Source of the DNA: an uncultured Pelagimonas sp.
GTDB taxonomy: Bacteria > Pseudomonadota > Alphaproteobacteria > Rhodobacterales > Rhodobacteraceae
Direction of reading: 5' to 3'
Assembly (NCBI GenBank): GCA_947499735.1
Contig: CANMPP010000003.1
Coordinates: forward strand, 223,856 to 287,855
Length of the DNA stretch: 64,000 bases
Positions within the stretch are counted from its first letter, which is position 1; every line of letters begins with the position of its first letter. Made by a program: the position numbers and the translations under genes. The notes below the pieces were generated by a model. That model was given only the letters and a program-made list of their open reading frames with translations. It was not told the DNA's origin and ran no database searches. Positions 25,787 to 34,899 of the stretch are shown piece after piece.

Positions 25787-27298
25787 ATGTTTGAAAACCT
25801 ATCCGAACGCCTTGGATCGGTCTTTGACCGCCTGACCAAACAAGGCGCGCTTTCTGAGGATGACGTCAAAACCGCGTTGCGTGAAGTGCGTGTTGCTTTG
25901 CTAGAAGCGGACGTGTCTTTGCCAGTTGCGCGCCAGTTCATCAAGCGGGTGGAAAAGAAAGCGACCGGCGCGGCGGTGACCAAATCGGTGACGCCGGGCC
26001 AGCAGGTTGTAAAGATCGTTCATGATGAGTTGATCAATGTCCTGTCCGGCGACACAGATCCCGGTGTTTTAAAGATCGACAATCCGCCTGCGCCGATCTT
26101 GATGGTGGGTTTGCAAGGGGCTGGTAAAACCACGCTTTCTGGTAAGCTGGCAAAACGGCTGAGCGAACGTGAAGGCAAAAAGGTTTTGATGGCCTCGCTT
26201 GACGTGCAGCGTCCGGCGGCGATGGAGCAGTTGGCCATTCTGGGTCAGCAGGTTGGTGTGGACACATTGCCGATCGTTAAGGGTGAAGACCCGGTTGCAA
26301 TTGCGAAACGTGCAAAGACGCAGGCCTCTCTTGGTGGCTACGATGTTTACATCCTCGATACTGCGGGCCGGTTGCATATTGATCAGGAATTGATCCAGCA
26401 GGCTGCCGATGTACGCGATGCGGTCAACCCACGCGAAACACTGTTGGTTGTTGACGGTTTGACCGGTCAGGACGCGGTGAATGTCGCCACGGAATTTGAC
26501 GACAAGATCGGCGTCTCTGGCGTTTGTCTGACCCGTATGGATGGTGACGGTCGCGGTGGTGCGGCCCTGTCGATGCGTGCGATCACAGGCAAACCTATTC
26601 GTTTTGTCGGGACCGGCGAAAAGATGGATGCGCTGGAAACATTCGAACCGGATCGTGTCGCAGGTCGTATCCTTGGCATGGGCGACATTGTTGCCTTGGT
26701 CGAAAAAGCGCAAGAAGTGCTAGAGGTCGAACAGGCCGAACGCATGATGAAGCGTTTTGCCAAAGGTCAGTTCAATATGAACGACCTGAAAACCCAGCTC
26801 GAACAGATGATCAAGATGGGCGGCATGCAAGGCATGATGCAAATGATGCCAGGTGCAGGCAAAATGGCCAAGCAGATGGGCGATGCCGGCATGGACGATA
26901 AGATTCTGAAGCAGCAGATCGCGCTGATCCAGTCTATGACCAAAAAAGAACGCGCCAATCCTCAGATCCTGCAAGCGTCGCGCAAAAAGCGTATCGCGGC
27001 CGGTGCTGGTATGGATGTGTCCGATCTGAATAAACTGCTGAAAATGCAGCGTCAGATGTCCGATATGATGAAGAAAATGGGCAAGATGGGCAAAGGCGGC
27101 ATGCTGAAACAGGCCATGAAGGGCATGATGGGCAAAGGTGGCGACATGCCAGCTGGTATGGATCCGTCCCAGATGGATCCAAAAGCCATGGAACAAGCGG
27201 CCAAGCAGCTGGGTAAAATGGGCGGCATGGGCGGATTGCCTGGCCTTGGCGGTGGTGGCTTGCCACCCGGTATTTCCGGTTTTGGGAAAAAGAAATAA
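25787..27298 (+). CDS. ffh: Signal recognition particle protein Ffh
   Basis: A 503-residue SRP GTPase that targets nascent membrane proteins with 4.5S RNA. N domain; G domain with GLQGAGKTTLSGKLA, DTAGRLHID (here near residue 190), TGQDAVN and TRMDGDGRGGAALS; then the Met-rich M domain from about residue 320 (MQGMMQMMPGAGKMAKQMGDAGMDDK) with the very Met/Gly/Lys-rich tail MGKMGKGGMLKQAMKGMMGKGGDMPAG. The ATG follows AAAGGAGG. It opens the long forward run through trmD; the NIPSNAP gene begins at the base after its stop. Confidence 0.97.
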   Translation: MFENLSERLGSVFDRLTKQGALSEDDVKTALREVRVALLEADVSLPVARQFIKRVEKKATGAAVTKSVTPGQQVVKIVHDELINVLSGDTDPGVLKIDNPPAPILMVGLQGAGKTTLSGKLAKRLSEREGKKVLMASLDVQRPAAMEQLAILGQQVGVDTLPIVKGEDPVAIAKRAKTQASLGGYDVYILDTAGRLHIDQELIQQAADVRDAVNPRETLLVVDGLTGQDAVNVATEFDDKIGVSGVCLTRMDGDGRGGAALSMRAITGKPIRFVGTGEKMDALETFEPDRVAGRILGMGDIVALVEKAQEVLEVEQAERMMKRFAKGQFNMNDLKTQLEQMIKMGGMQGMMQMMPGAGKMAKQMGDAGMDDKILKQQIALIQSMTKKERANPQILQASRKKRIAAGAGMDVSDLNKLLKMQRQMSDMMKKMGKMGKGGMLKQAMKGMMGKGGDMPAGMDPSQMDPKAMEQAAKQLGKMGGMGGLPGLGGGGLPPGISGFGKKK

Positions 27299-27631
27299 AT
27301 GATCACCTGTTCCCTGACATATCAGATTGACCCCCAAAAGGTGGCCGAGTTCGAAACCTATGCAAAGGTTTGGATCACGCTGGTCAATCGTATGGGTGGA
27401 ACCCATCACGGCTATTGGTTGCCTCATGAAGGCCCCAATGATGTCGCCTATGCGCATTTTTCCTTTCCGAGTTTGGCCGCGTATGAATCCTATCGTGAGA
27501 AAGCTATGACCGACCCTGATTGTCAGGCGGCCTTTGCCTATTCGCGCGATACCGGTTGCATCATTCGCTATGATCGCAGTTTCACGCGCCCTGTGCTGGA
27601 TGGGGCTGGTATCGAGGTGTTATCACAATGA
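27299..27631 (+). CDS. NIPSNAP family protein
   Basis: A 110-residue ferredoxin-like-fold protein: MITCSLTYQIDPQKVAEFETYAKVWITLVNRMGGTHHGYWLPHEGPNDVAYAHFSFPSLAAYESYREKAM is the typical NIPSNAP domain. It starts immediately after ffh (no spacer) and overlaps the first acetyltransferase gene by four bases, so it must be translationally coupled. Role unknown. Confidence 0.88.
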   Translation: MITCSLTYQIDPQKVAEFETYAKVWITLVNRMGGTHHGYWLPHEGPNDVAYAHFSFPSLAAYESYREKAMTDPDCQAAFAYSRDTGCIIRYDRSFTRPVLDGAGIEVLSQ

Positions 27632-28131
27632 CACGCGCACCTTTGATCACAACAGACCGTTTGACGCTGCGCCATCACGAGATGGTGGATATGGATCCGT
27701 TCTGGGCATTTTATCAGTCAGGTCGCGCCGAGTATGTTTCGGCGCCGGAAAACAGAACGGATATGTATTACGGGTTCCTGTCAGAAGTCGCGACATGGGA
27801 CCTTTTGGGTTTTGGGGCTTGGGCGATTGATCTTGATGGCCAGATCATTGGTCAGGTTTCAATCATTCATCCGCCACATTTCCCTGAACGCGAGATCGGT
27901 TGGATCATGTTCGACGGGCATGAAGGCAAAGGGTATGCCCATGAGGCGGCGCGCGCTGCGCTGGATTGGGCGTGGGATCAGGGCATGGAAACGCTGGTAT
28001 CCTATATCGATCAGAGTAACACGCGTTCGCAAACTCTGGCAAAGCGTCTTGGTGCGGTGTTGGATCCAAACGCGGCAAAATACGATGAGGTAGACGTTGT
28101 CTATCGCCATGTTCCCGGAGATGCGCAATGA
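27628..28131 (+). CDS. GNAT acetyltransferase, tandem copy 1
   Basis: A 167-residue RimJ/RimL-like N-acetyltransferase using acetyl-CoA: TTDRLTLRHHEMVDMDPF at the start, PERKEIGWIMFDGHEGKGYAHEAARAALDWAWDQG-like block (FPEREIGWIMFDGHEGKGYAHEAA) containing the acetyl-CoA pyrophosphate loop, and TLVSYIDQSNTRSQTLAKRLGA. It overlaps neighbours by four bases on both sides. Substrate unknown. Confidence 0.9.
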   Translation: MTRAPLITTDRLTLRHHEMVDMDPFWAFYQSGRAEYVSAPENRTDMYYGFLSEVATWDLLGFGAWAIDLDGQIIGQVSIIHPPHFPEREIGWIMFDGHEGKGYAHEAARAALDWAWDQGMETLVSYIDQSNTRSQTLAKRLGAVLDPNAAKYDEVDVVYRHVPGDAQ

Positions 28132-28655
28132 CCCTGACAAATGCGCCTCGTCTTGAGACTGAAAACCTGATCCTGCGCGGGCCCGAAAAGCGCGATGTGG
28201 ATGCTGTGATCGCGTTTTTGCAAGACCCAGAATATGGCGGTGGCTTTGGTCATGAACCGTCACGCGGCAATGCGTGGCGTTGGTTCACGTTGAATATCGG
28301 TCATTGGCACTGGCATGGATATGGCTATTTCATCATCGAGCAGAAAGAGACCGGACAGGCCTGCGGGCTGAGCGGGATCTGGAACCCGGAAACCTGGCCT
28401 GAACCCGAAATCGGTTGGGCCGTATTCAGAGGGTTTGAAGGCAAAGGCATCGCGTTTGAGGCCGCAACCCGTGTGCGTCAGTATGCCTATCAGGATCTGG
28501 GCTTTACCACGCTGACGTCAAATATTGTTCCAGATAATGTGCGCTCCGTCGCTTTGGCTGAACGTTTAGGGGCCGTTTACGAACGCACCTACGAGAATGA
28601 CTATATGGGCGAAGACATGCTGTACCGCCATCCGGGGCCGGAGGTGGTGCTATGA
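28128..28655 (+). CDS. GNAT acetyltransferase, tandem copy 2
   Basis: A 175-residue relative of the previous gene: LETENLILRGPEKRDVDAVIAFLQD, then EPEIGWAVFRGFEGKGIAFEAATRVRQYAYQDLGFTTLTSNIVPDNVRSVALAERLGA. The acetyl-CoA loop is GFEGKGIA. Start overlaps the preceding stop (ATGA). The three copies share the same layout but differ in length and detail, which fits old tandem duplication. Confidence 0.9.
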   Translation: MTLTNAPRLETENLILRGPEKRDVDAVIAFLQDPEYGGGFGHEPSRGNAWRWFTLNIGHWHWHGYGYFIIEQKETGQACGLSGIWNPETWPEPEIGWAVFRGFEGKGIAFEAATRVRQYAYQDLGFTTLTSNIVPDNVRSVALAERLGAVYERTYENDYMGEDMLYRHPGPEVVL

Positions 28656-29170
28656 TCACACCGATCCGTTTGGAAACAGAGCGCCTGATCCTGCGCACCC
28701 CGCTGGAAAACGATTTTGAAGCGGCCGTCACTGGGTTCATGACCTCTGATCGCACGACATTCGTTGGTGGCCCAATCACCGATCCATGGCACCAGTGGCA
28801 AACCTTTATGGCGACCGCGGGTCACTGGGCCTTTAAAGGTTACGGCTTTTTCACGGTTTGCCTAAAGGACGAAACGCCTATTGGGCGCGTTGGCGTGATC
28901 AACCACGTCATGTGGCCAGAACCCGAATTGGGTTGGCATGTTTTCGATGGGTATGAGGGAAAAGGCTATGTGACCGAAGCCGCCTTTGCGGCCCGCGATT
29001 GGGCGTGGCGTGAACGTGGTTTGGGTCCTCTGATTTCCCAAATTCACCCGGACAATCATGGCTCGATCCGCGTTGCTGAACGCATGGGCGCCGTGCTGGA
29101 AACCGAAAGAGAAATGTTTGGCGAGCCTTGCTTAGTCTACCGCCACCCCAAACAGGAGCTTGTCGCATGA
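28652..29170 (+). CDS. GNAT acetyltransferase, tandem copy 3
   Basis: A 172-residue third copy: LETERLILRTPLENDFEAAVTGFMTSDRTTFVGGPITDPWHQW, then EPELGWHVFDGYEGKGYVTEAAFAARDWAWRERGLGPLISQIHPDNHGSIRVAERMGA. Like the others, it overlaps neighbours by four bases and is coupled to chorismate mutase downstream. Confidence 0.9.
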   Translation: MITPIRLETERLILRTPLENDFEAAVTGFMTSDRTTFVGGPITDPWHQWQTFMATAGHWAFKGYGFFTVCLKDETPIGRVGVINHVMWPEPELGWHVFDGYEGKGYVTEAAFAARDWAWRERGLGPLISQIHPDNHGSIRVAERMGAVLETEREMFGEPCLVYRHPKQELVA

Positions 29171-29475
29171 CCCAAACCGACGCAGACCGCGCATCTGCGG
29201 TGCTGAAAGAGCATCGTGAAAGCATTGATCGTCTTGATGCGATCCTCGTCTATACGCTGGGCGAGCGGTTCAAACACACTCAGGCTGTGGGCGCGTTGAA
29301 GGCGTCTCATGACCTTCCGCCATCCGACCCTGCGCGTGAAGAAAAACAAATCGCGCGGTTGGAAGATCTTGCGAAACGGGCCGATCTTGACCCGGAATTC
29401 GCCAAGAAATTTCTGAATTTCATCATTCAGGAAGTGATTCAACATCACAAGAAACACCAATCCGAGGGCGACTAA
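29167..29475 (+). CDS. AroQ-type chorismate mutase
   Basis: A 102-residue all-helical enzyme converting chorismate to prephenate for Phe and Tyr synthesis. ESIDRLDAILVYTLGERFKHTQAVGALKASHDLPPSDPAREEKQIARLEDLAKRADLDPEFAKKFLNFIIQEVIQHHKKHQ shows the usual Arg, Lys and Glu/Gln active-site positions. The start at 29167 overlaps the acetyltransferase stop by four bases; the earlier start at 29128 is inside that gene. Confidence 0.9.
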   Translation: MTQTDADRASAVLKEHRESIDRLDAILVYTLGERFKHTQAVGALKASHDLPPSDPAREEKQIARLEDLAKRADLDPEFAKKFLNFIIQEVIQHHKKHQSEGD

Positions 29476-29533
29476 CCCTCATCGACTTTTGGGACGTTCG
29501 CGTCCCATCCCGCCATTATAAAGGAGAATAACA

Positions 29534-29908
29534 ATGGCTATCAAAATCCGTCTGGCCCGTGGCGGCTCAAAAAAGCGTCCTTTCTACCGCATCGTTGCAG
29601 CGGACAGCCGCATGCCACGCGACGGCCGTTTCATCGAGAAACTGGGCACGTATAACCCATTGCTGCCAAAAGACAGCGAAGAGCGCGTGAAAATGGATAT
29701 CGACCGCGTGAAATACTGGTTGGGTGAAGGCGCACAGGTCACCGATCGTGTATCCCGTTTCCTAGAAGCGGCGGACGTGATTGCGAAGAAAGATCGCAAC
29801 AACCCGAAGAAAGCGGTTCCAGGCAAAAAAGCACAGGAACGCGCAGAAGAAAAAGCAGCGAAAGCAGCTGAAGCAGCAGCGGCAACAGAAGAAGCTGCGG
29901 CAGAATAA
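29534..29908 (+). CDS. rpsP: 30S ribosomal protein S16
   Basis: A 124-residue ribosomal protein beginning [78 protein letters not shown], followed by an Ala/Lys/Glu-rich tail common in alphaproteobacteria. AAGGAG site before the ATG. It is followed by a terminator, so rimM is transcribed separately at least in part. Confidence 0.97.
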   Translation: MAIKIRLARGGSKKRPFYRIVAADSRMPRDGRFIEKLGTYNPLLPKDSEERVKMDIDRVKYWLGEGAQVTDRVSRFLEAADVIAKKDRNNPKKAVPGKKAQERAEEKAAKAAEAAAATEEAAAE

Positions 29909-29940
29909 GCCAGAACTTGCACGTTTTCTAAGCGTGTCGG

Positions 29941-29975
29941 GGGTCGGATTTCAGGTTTCGAAGTCCGGCCCTTTT
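29941..29975 (+). terminator. Terminator after rpsP
   Basis: A roughly 12-bp stem with G-T pairs (GGGTCGGATTTC paired with GAAGTCCGGCCC) followed by four T residues, 32 bases after the rpsP stop. Confidence 0.75.
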
Positions 29976-30169
29976 GAGTCTTGCGGAGCAAGTATTCATC
30001 TTAACAGTGCGTTAGGAAATGCGAGTCACGCTTTTCGTGTCTCGTCGGTCACATAGTCGGGTGATTCCCGATTTTCCCCCTAGAAGATCAGGTCGCGATT
30101 TGTTGTATCGCGGTTAACACACTTTTAAGTTAATACTTAAACTGACACTCAGATAAGAAACGGCATGAT

Positions 30170-30943
30170 ATGACCTTTCGCAACAAAATCATGGGCTTTG
30201 CTTCTTTCGCGCTGGCGGGGATAGCTCTGCAATCTGTCTCTGCCGTGGCAGAGACGCAGCTGACATTTGCCGTAACAGGCGGATTTCAGGCGCAGCCAGA
30301 GTATTTTGGTGCAGAGGATTATGTCACCGGCCCGCTTTTGGGGCTGTCACCGAAATATTTGCAGCTGGACAGTGGCAAAAGCTTTGGAAACCCAGATCCT
30401 TGGGCAGACAAGCTTGGCTTTAATGTATCGCCGTCCTTGCGGGTCATTTCTGAACGGGATGCTGAAACATATTCAGAATTTTCCGGTCTAGAAGATATCG
30501 ATACTGCGATCGAACTTGGCGCGCAGGTCAGCTATGCGACCCAGAATGTGAAAGTCTTTGGCGCGATGCGCAAAGGTTTTGGCGGCCATGAAGGATATGT
30601 GGGCGAATTGGGTTTGGATCTGATTGCCAAACCAACTGACAAATGGCGTATCGCTGCAGGCCCACGTGTGAATTTTGGCGATGATACCTTTGCTGATACA
30701 TATTTTGGCGTTGCACCCGGTTCTGTCAATTACGGTGCCTACGATGCTGATGGTGGCGTATTGTCCACCGGTGTCTCATTGGAAGCGCGTTATCAGTTCA
30801 ACGACAATTGGGGCGTAACCGGTCAGGTCGAATGGAGCCGTTTCCAAAACGATGCTGCGGACAGCCCGATTGTTGAAGCCGGTTCAGACAGTGACACGCG
30901 TGTGTCGGTTGGACTGACACGGGTTTTGCGCCTTAACTTCTAA
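30170..30943 (+). CDS. MipA/OmpV family outer membrane protein
   Basis: A 257-residue beta-barrel protein. Signal peptide MTFRNKIMGFASFALAGIALQSVSAVAETQ; then AVTGGFQAQPEYFGAEDYVTGPLLGLSPKYLQL, the family N-terminal block, and a series of alternating strands ending in the C-terminal aromatic signature (RVLRLNF). In other bacteria MipA links lytic enzymes to murein synthesis. It lies between rpsP and rimM with 260 bases upstream, its own unit inserted in the ribosomal cluster. Confidence 0.88.
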   Translation: MTFRNKIMGFASFALAGIALQSVSAVAETQLTFAVTGGFQAQPEYFGAEDYVTGPLLGLSPKYLQLDSGKSFGNPDPWADKLGFNVSPSLRVISERDAETYSEFSGLEDIDTAIELGAQVSYATQNVKVFGAMRKGFGGHEGYVGELGLDLIAKPTDKWRIAAGPRVNFGDDTFADTYFGVAPGSVNYGAYDADGGVLSTGVSLEARYQFNDNWGVTGQVEWSRFQNDAADSPIVEAGSDSDTRVSVGLTRVLRLNF

Positions 30944-31051
30944 ATCATCGTACGATCGAATGTTATGCCAGAGATTGCATTCTCTGGCACGCTTGGGCTA
31001 TCCAAACGCGTAGGCGTCGCGGATGCGGCGCGTAAGGCGATCAACAAAAGG

Positions 31052-31567
31052 ATGACCAGTGTGAGCGATTTGATCTGCATTGGCGCAATAGCCGGGGCAT
31101 TTGGCGTGCGCGGTGAAGTTCGTGTGAAAAGCTTCACATCTGATCCTGCATCCATTGAAGATTACGCACCTTTGGCGACGGAAGATGGCAGCGTTAGCTT
31201 TGACATCGAGTTGCAGCGCGAGGTCAAAAACGGGTTTGCCGCGCGTTTAAGTGGCGTTGAAACGAAAGAGCAGGCCGATGCTTTGAAAGGTATTCGCCTC
31301 TTTGTGCCGCGTGATCGCCTGCCCAATTTGCCGGATGATGAATTCTATCACAGTGACCTGATCGGGCTGAACGTGTTTGACACAGGCGGCGCAGATTTGG
31401 GGCGTGTGAAAGCCGTTTTGAATCACGGTGCTGGGGATTTGTTGGAAATCACGTTGCCCAATAGCAGCAAGACCGTGTTTTTGCCCTTTACGATGGCCGT
31501 TATACCAACCGTTGATTTAAGCTCAGGACGTATCATAGCGGATCCGCCTGAAGGCGTGCTTGAATGA
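31052..31567 (+). CDS. rimM: Ribosome maturation factor RimM
   Basis: A 171-residue factor for 30S 3-prime domain assembly. [26 protein letters not shown] is the N-terminal signature and [40 protein letters not shown] the PRC-barrel domain. The upstream part of the frame from 30965 overlaps the intergenic region and is not family-like, so I start at 31052. It overlaps the next gene by four bases. Confidence 0.95.
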   Translation: MTSVSDLICIGAIAGAFGVRGEVRVKSFTSDPASIEDYAPLATEDGSVSFDIELQREVKNGFAARLSGVETKEQADALKGIRLFVPRDRLPNLPDDEFYHSDLIGLNVFDTGGADLGRVKAVLNHGAGDLLEITLPNSSKTVFLPFTMAVIPTVDLSSGRIIADPPEGVLE

Positions 31568-32409
31568 TCAAAATCCTCATTCATGCAGGGTTTCACAAAA
31601 CAGGAACGTCAACGGTTCAATATGCTTTGAAAGACAATAAACCTGTCTTGTCTCAGCATATGCAGATCTATTTAGGACAGGATTTTCCACAGCTTATCGA
31701 AGCCTGTCATGCGTTTTCTGTTCACCCCAATTCAGACGGATTGGAATTGATCACTGACACTGCACATGCATTTTTCGCGTCCTTGGATCCGGATGACACG
31801 CGACCAATCATCATGTCTTGCGAAGGGTTGTCGGGTATCATCCCGGGGCGGCGCAGCGACATTAACAGCTATAGCGCTGTGCCATTTATTACATGTGCTC
31901 TCGCCAATGCGGCCAGTGCGCATTTGGATCGTGCTGAAACGGGTCGGGCCGAGGATGTCGCGTTTTATTTTTCCACGCGTGACAAACAGGCGTGGGTGCA
32001 TTCCTGTTGGTGGCAAAATGTGCGGCATGGGCGAATGCGGATGGATCTTGACGCGTTTCACGATTGGATTAGGGGCGCAAAAGACATGGGGGCTGTTTTG
32101 CAAGAAACAGCGACTGCGGTTGCGCCTTGCGGGGTTATTTCAGAGACGTTAGAGGTCGGCTCCAGCATGCCTCAGGGTCCTCTGACGCCGATTTTAAATC
32201 TATTCAACGTTCCTGAAATGACACGCGCCAGTTTGCAATTGCCAGAAAGAGTAAACGAACGCCCGGGGCCAACGTTGGAAAAGCTTCTGCTGGAATTGAA
32301 CCGGTCTGAGTTGGACAACAAGGCTTTGCAAAATGCTAAAAACGAAATGCGCAGGTCGTGGCGAAAACGGGACGCCGCGATGATGGCAAAGGATGACACA
32401 AATGACTGA
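31564..32409 (+). CDS. Sulfotransferase-like P-loop protein
   Basis: A 281-residue protein with a PAPS/nucleotide-binding-like N-terminus [16 protein letters not shown], the P-loop form KTGTST seen in sulfotransferases and related proteins. [13 protein letters not shown] and [19 protein letters not shown] resemble the second sulfotransferase block (the R..W.S.Y type). Substrate unknown; glycan or lipid sulfation possible. It is squeezed between rimM (4-base overlap) and trmD (8-base overlap), an unusual place for such an enzyme. Confidence 0.75.
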   Translation: MIKILIHAGFHKTGTSTVQYALKDNKPVLSQHMQIYLGQDFPQLIEACHAFSVHPNSDGLELITDTAHAFFASLDPDDTRPIIMSCEGLSGIIPGRRSDINSYSAVPFITCALANAASAHLDRAETGRAEDVAFYFSTRDKQAWVHSCWWQNVRHGRMRMDLDAFHDWIRGAKDMGAVLQETATAVAPCGVISETLEVGSSMPQGPLTPILNLFNVPEMTRASLQLPERVNERPGPTLEKLLLELNRSELDNKALQNAKNEMRRSWRKRDAAMMAKDDTND

Positions 32410-33199
32410 GACTTCACAAAAGCCGAAATCCTTTGGGCGCAAATCTATTCGCGTTACAGCCACACCGCAGGATTTGATGGCTGAAACACCACAATTGGCG
32501 CGGGCGTGGCAGGCGCAGATTATCACTTTGTTCCCACAGGCCTTTCCGGGCGTGTTGGGCGAAAGCCTGACCGGCAAAGCCTTAAAGGAAGAGCGTTGGC
32601 AGCTGGATACAATCGATCTGCGCCATTTTGGGATCGGCAAACATCGCAATGTCGATGACACACCAGCTGGCGGCGGTGCTGGGATGGTTATTCGACCTGA
32701 CGTTATGGGGGCCGCGATTGATCATGCCCAACGCCGGGCACGTTTGCCTTTGGTCTATCTATCGCCACGGGGGCGGCGCTTTGATCAGGCTATGGCGCAA
32801 AAATGGGCCAAATATCCCGGAATTACGATGATTTGCGGTCGTTTCGAAGGATTGGACCAGCGTGTGATTGATCATTACGGCATTGCGGAAGTGTCGTTGG
32901 GGGACTTTATCCTAACTGGTGGGGAAATCGCCGCGCAATCTATGCTGGATGCCACTGTTCGCCTGCTGCCAGGCGTTTTGGGAAATTCTGAAAGCACTGA
33001 AGATGAAAGCTTTTCCAACGGTTTGTTGGAGCATCCGCAATATACACGCCCTGCAGAATGGCAGGGACATACAATCCCGGATGTGCTGATGTCAGGCCAC
33101 CATGGCGAGATCGCCAAATGGCGTCAGGCACAAAGTGAAGAGATCACCGAACAACGCAGGCCAGATCTATGGCAGGCCCATCAGGATAAATCGTCCTGA
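32402..33199 (+). CDS. trmD: tRNA (guanine-37-N1) methyltransferase TrmD
   Basis: A 265-residue SPOUT enzyme that methylates G37 of tRNAs. ITLFPQAFPGVLGESLTGKAL near the N-terminus (longer N-terminal extension than usual, about 30 residues), GGGAGMVIRPDVMG, YLSPRGRRFDQAMA, ICGRFEGLDQRVIDHYGIAEVSLGDFILTGGEIAAQSMLDATVRLLPGVLGN (trefoil-knot SAM site), and GHHGEIAKWR. It overlaps the preceding gene by eight bases. It ends convergently with purK 13 bases away. Confidence 0.96.
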   Translation: MTETSQKPKSFGRKSIRVTATPQDLMAETPQLARAWQAQIITLFPQAFPGVLGESLTGKALKEERWQLDTIDLRHFGIGKHRNVDDTPAGGGAGMVIRPDVMGAAIDHAQRRARLPLVYLSPRGRRFDQAMAQKWAKYPGITMICGRFEGLDQRVIDHYGIAEVSLGDFILTGGEIAAQSMLDATVRLLPGVLGNSESTEDESFSNGLLEHPQYTRPAEWQGHTIPDVLMSGHHGEIAKWRQAQSEEITEQRRPDLWQAHQDKSS

Positions 33200-33212
33200 T
33201 AGGCAATGCCTT

Positions 33213-34286
33213 TTAGCTCTCGCGGATGATGCGGTTGATGTGCCCCATCTTCCGTCCTGGCCGTGTTTCGGCCTTTCCATATAGATGGATTTGCGTATCA
33301 GGCTGTTCGATCAGATCAGGCAAACGGTCCATATCGTCACCGATCAGGTTTTCCATCACCACATCTGCATAGCGCTGACCATCGCCCAAAGGCAGGCCCG
33401 TCACGGCGCGAATATGTTGTTCGAACTGATCAACGGTGCATCCTGCTTGGGTCCAGTGGCCTGAATTGTGCACGCGCGGTGCGATTTCATTCACGACCAA
33501 ACCTTGGGCGGTGACAAACAATTCAACACCCATAACGCCAACATAGTCCAGCGCATTCAGGATCTGACCGGCCAGCAAAACCGCATCTGTGCGTTGGGCT
33601 ACGTTTAGCTTTGCTGGCACAGTCGTGGTGCTAAGAATGCCGTCGACATGCACGTTTTCTCCGGGATCAAAGGCTGCAACGCGACCATCTAGGCTGCGCG
33701 CTGCAATGATCGACACCTCATGGCTGAAATTCACGAACCCTTCCAGCAGGGCAGGTGCGCCATTCATATCGGCCAATGCTTGGGGCGCGTCGTCCGGTGA
33801 CATGATGCGGGCTTGTCCTTTGCCATCATATCCAAAACGGCGGGTTTTTAAGATCGCAGGCGTACCAGTCTTGGCCATCGCGGCGTCCAGACTGGCAGCA
33901 TCCGTCACATCTGCATAAGGCGCGGTTTTCAGGCCCAACCCTGTCAGGAAATCCTTTTCTGTCAAACGATCCTGAGAGACACGCAGTGCCTCGCGGCCCG
34001 GACGAATGGGTTTAAGGCTTTCAAGAACATCCAAAGCATCTGTGGGGATGTTTTCGAATTCATAGGTGATGACATCTACATTGGCCGCAAAGGCACGCAA
34101 CGCGCCCAAATCATCATATCCCGCAGTCACCACATGATCTGCGACGTGGCTGGCTGGGGGCAGGGCGCTGGGTTCAAAAATGTGGGTTTTATATCCCAAA
34201 CGGGCGGCTGCCATGGACAGCATGCGGCCCAATTGACCCCCGCCCAAAATGCCAATTACCGAACCGGGTGCCAGAGCTTCTGTCAT
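33213..34286 (-). CDS. purK: N5-carboxyaminoimidazole ribonucleotide synthase
   Basis: A 357-residue ATP-grasp enzyme of purine synthesis that makes N5-CAIR from AIR, bicarbonate and ATP. IGILGGGQLGRMLSMAAARLGYKTHIFEP at the start, TYEFENIPTDAL, and LKTRRFGYDGKGQA plus NEIAPRVHNSGHWT are diagnostic. It starts two bases after purE, so the pair is one operon giving both steps of AIR carboxylation. Confidence 0.96.
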   Translation of the reverse strand: MTEALAPGSVIGILGGGQLGRMLSMAAARLGYKTHIFEPSALPPASHVADHVVTAGYDDLGALRAFAANVDVITYEFENIPTDALDVLESLKPIRPGREALRVSQDRLTEKDFLTGLGLKTAPYADVTDAASLDAAMAKTGTPAILKTRRFGYDGKGQARIMSPDDAPQALADMNGAPALLEGFVNFSHEVSIIAARSLDGRVAAFDPGENVHVDGILSTTTVPAKLNVAQRTDAVLLAGQILNALDYVGVMGVELFVTAQGLVVNEIAPRVHNSGHWTQAGCTVDQFEQHIRAVTGLPLGDGQRYADVVMENLIGDDMDRLPDLIEQPDTQIHLYGKAETRPGRKMGHINRIIRES

Positions 34287-34287
34287 A

Positions 34288-34779
34288 TCAGTCTTCCTTT
34301 ACCGGCTCTTCCGGGATGGATGCCGCCAATGCGCTGCGCCAAGCGTCCAGCCGGCCGGCCAGATCTGCGTCTTGCAGGGCCAAAATTCCTGCGGCCATCA
34401 GACCTGCATTTTTCGCACCTGCCGCGCCAATCGCCATGGTTGCAACGGGAAAACCGCGCGGCATCTGCAAAATGGAATACAGACTGTCCACACCGCTGAG
34501 CGCTTTTGTCTGAACGGGAACGCCAACAACCGGTACGCGTGTTTTGGATGCCATCATACCGGGCAAATGCGCAGCGCCTCCAGCACCTGCAATGATGACC
34601 TGCAAACCGCGATCAACAGCGGTTTTGCCATAGTCCCACAGGCGGTCGGGCGTGCGGTGGGCCGAGACAATTTTGGTCTCATAAGGGACGTCCAGCTCGT
34701 CCAAAAGATCGGCTGCTTCTTTCATGGTGGGCCAATCTGATTGGCTACCCATAATGATTCCGACTTTGATGCTGCTCAT
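34288..34779 (-). CDS. purE: N5-carboxyaminoimidazole ribonucleotide mutase
   Basis: A 163-residue enzyme converting N5-CAIR to [53 protein letters not shown] contains the substrate-binding Ser, Asp and the His of [30 protein letters not shown] follows. The start at 34779 is preferred over the extended frame to 34818. purE precedes purK on the minus strand. Confidence 0.96.
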   Translation of the reverse strand: MSSIKVGIIMGSQSDWPTMKEAADLLDELDVPYETKIVSAHRTPDRLWDYGKTAVDRGLQVIIAGAGGAAHLPGMMASKTRVPVVGVPVQTKALSGVDSLYSILQMPRGFPVATMAIGAAGAKNAGLMAAGILALQDADLAGRLDAWRSALAASIPEEPVKED

Positions 34780-34899
34780 GGCTGTCCCCATATCTGCCCT
34801 GAATGTGGAAGCGCGCACATTAGCGCGCGATGCTTAGAACGCAAGGGTGCAGCCCATGCAAAACAGCGTCTTCCGAGTGATTACAGTGCGAATATGTGA

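Noticed and set aside
25518..25835. 105-codon frame overlapping the ffh start
   Set aside because: It would overlap ffh by about 50 bases, includes the terminator hairpin and has no family features.
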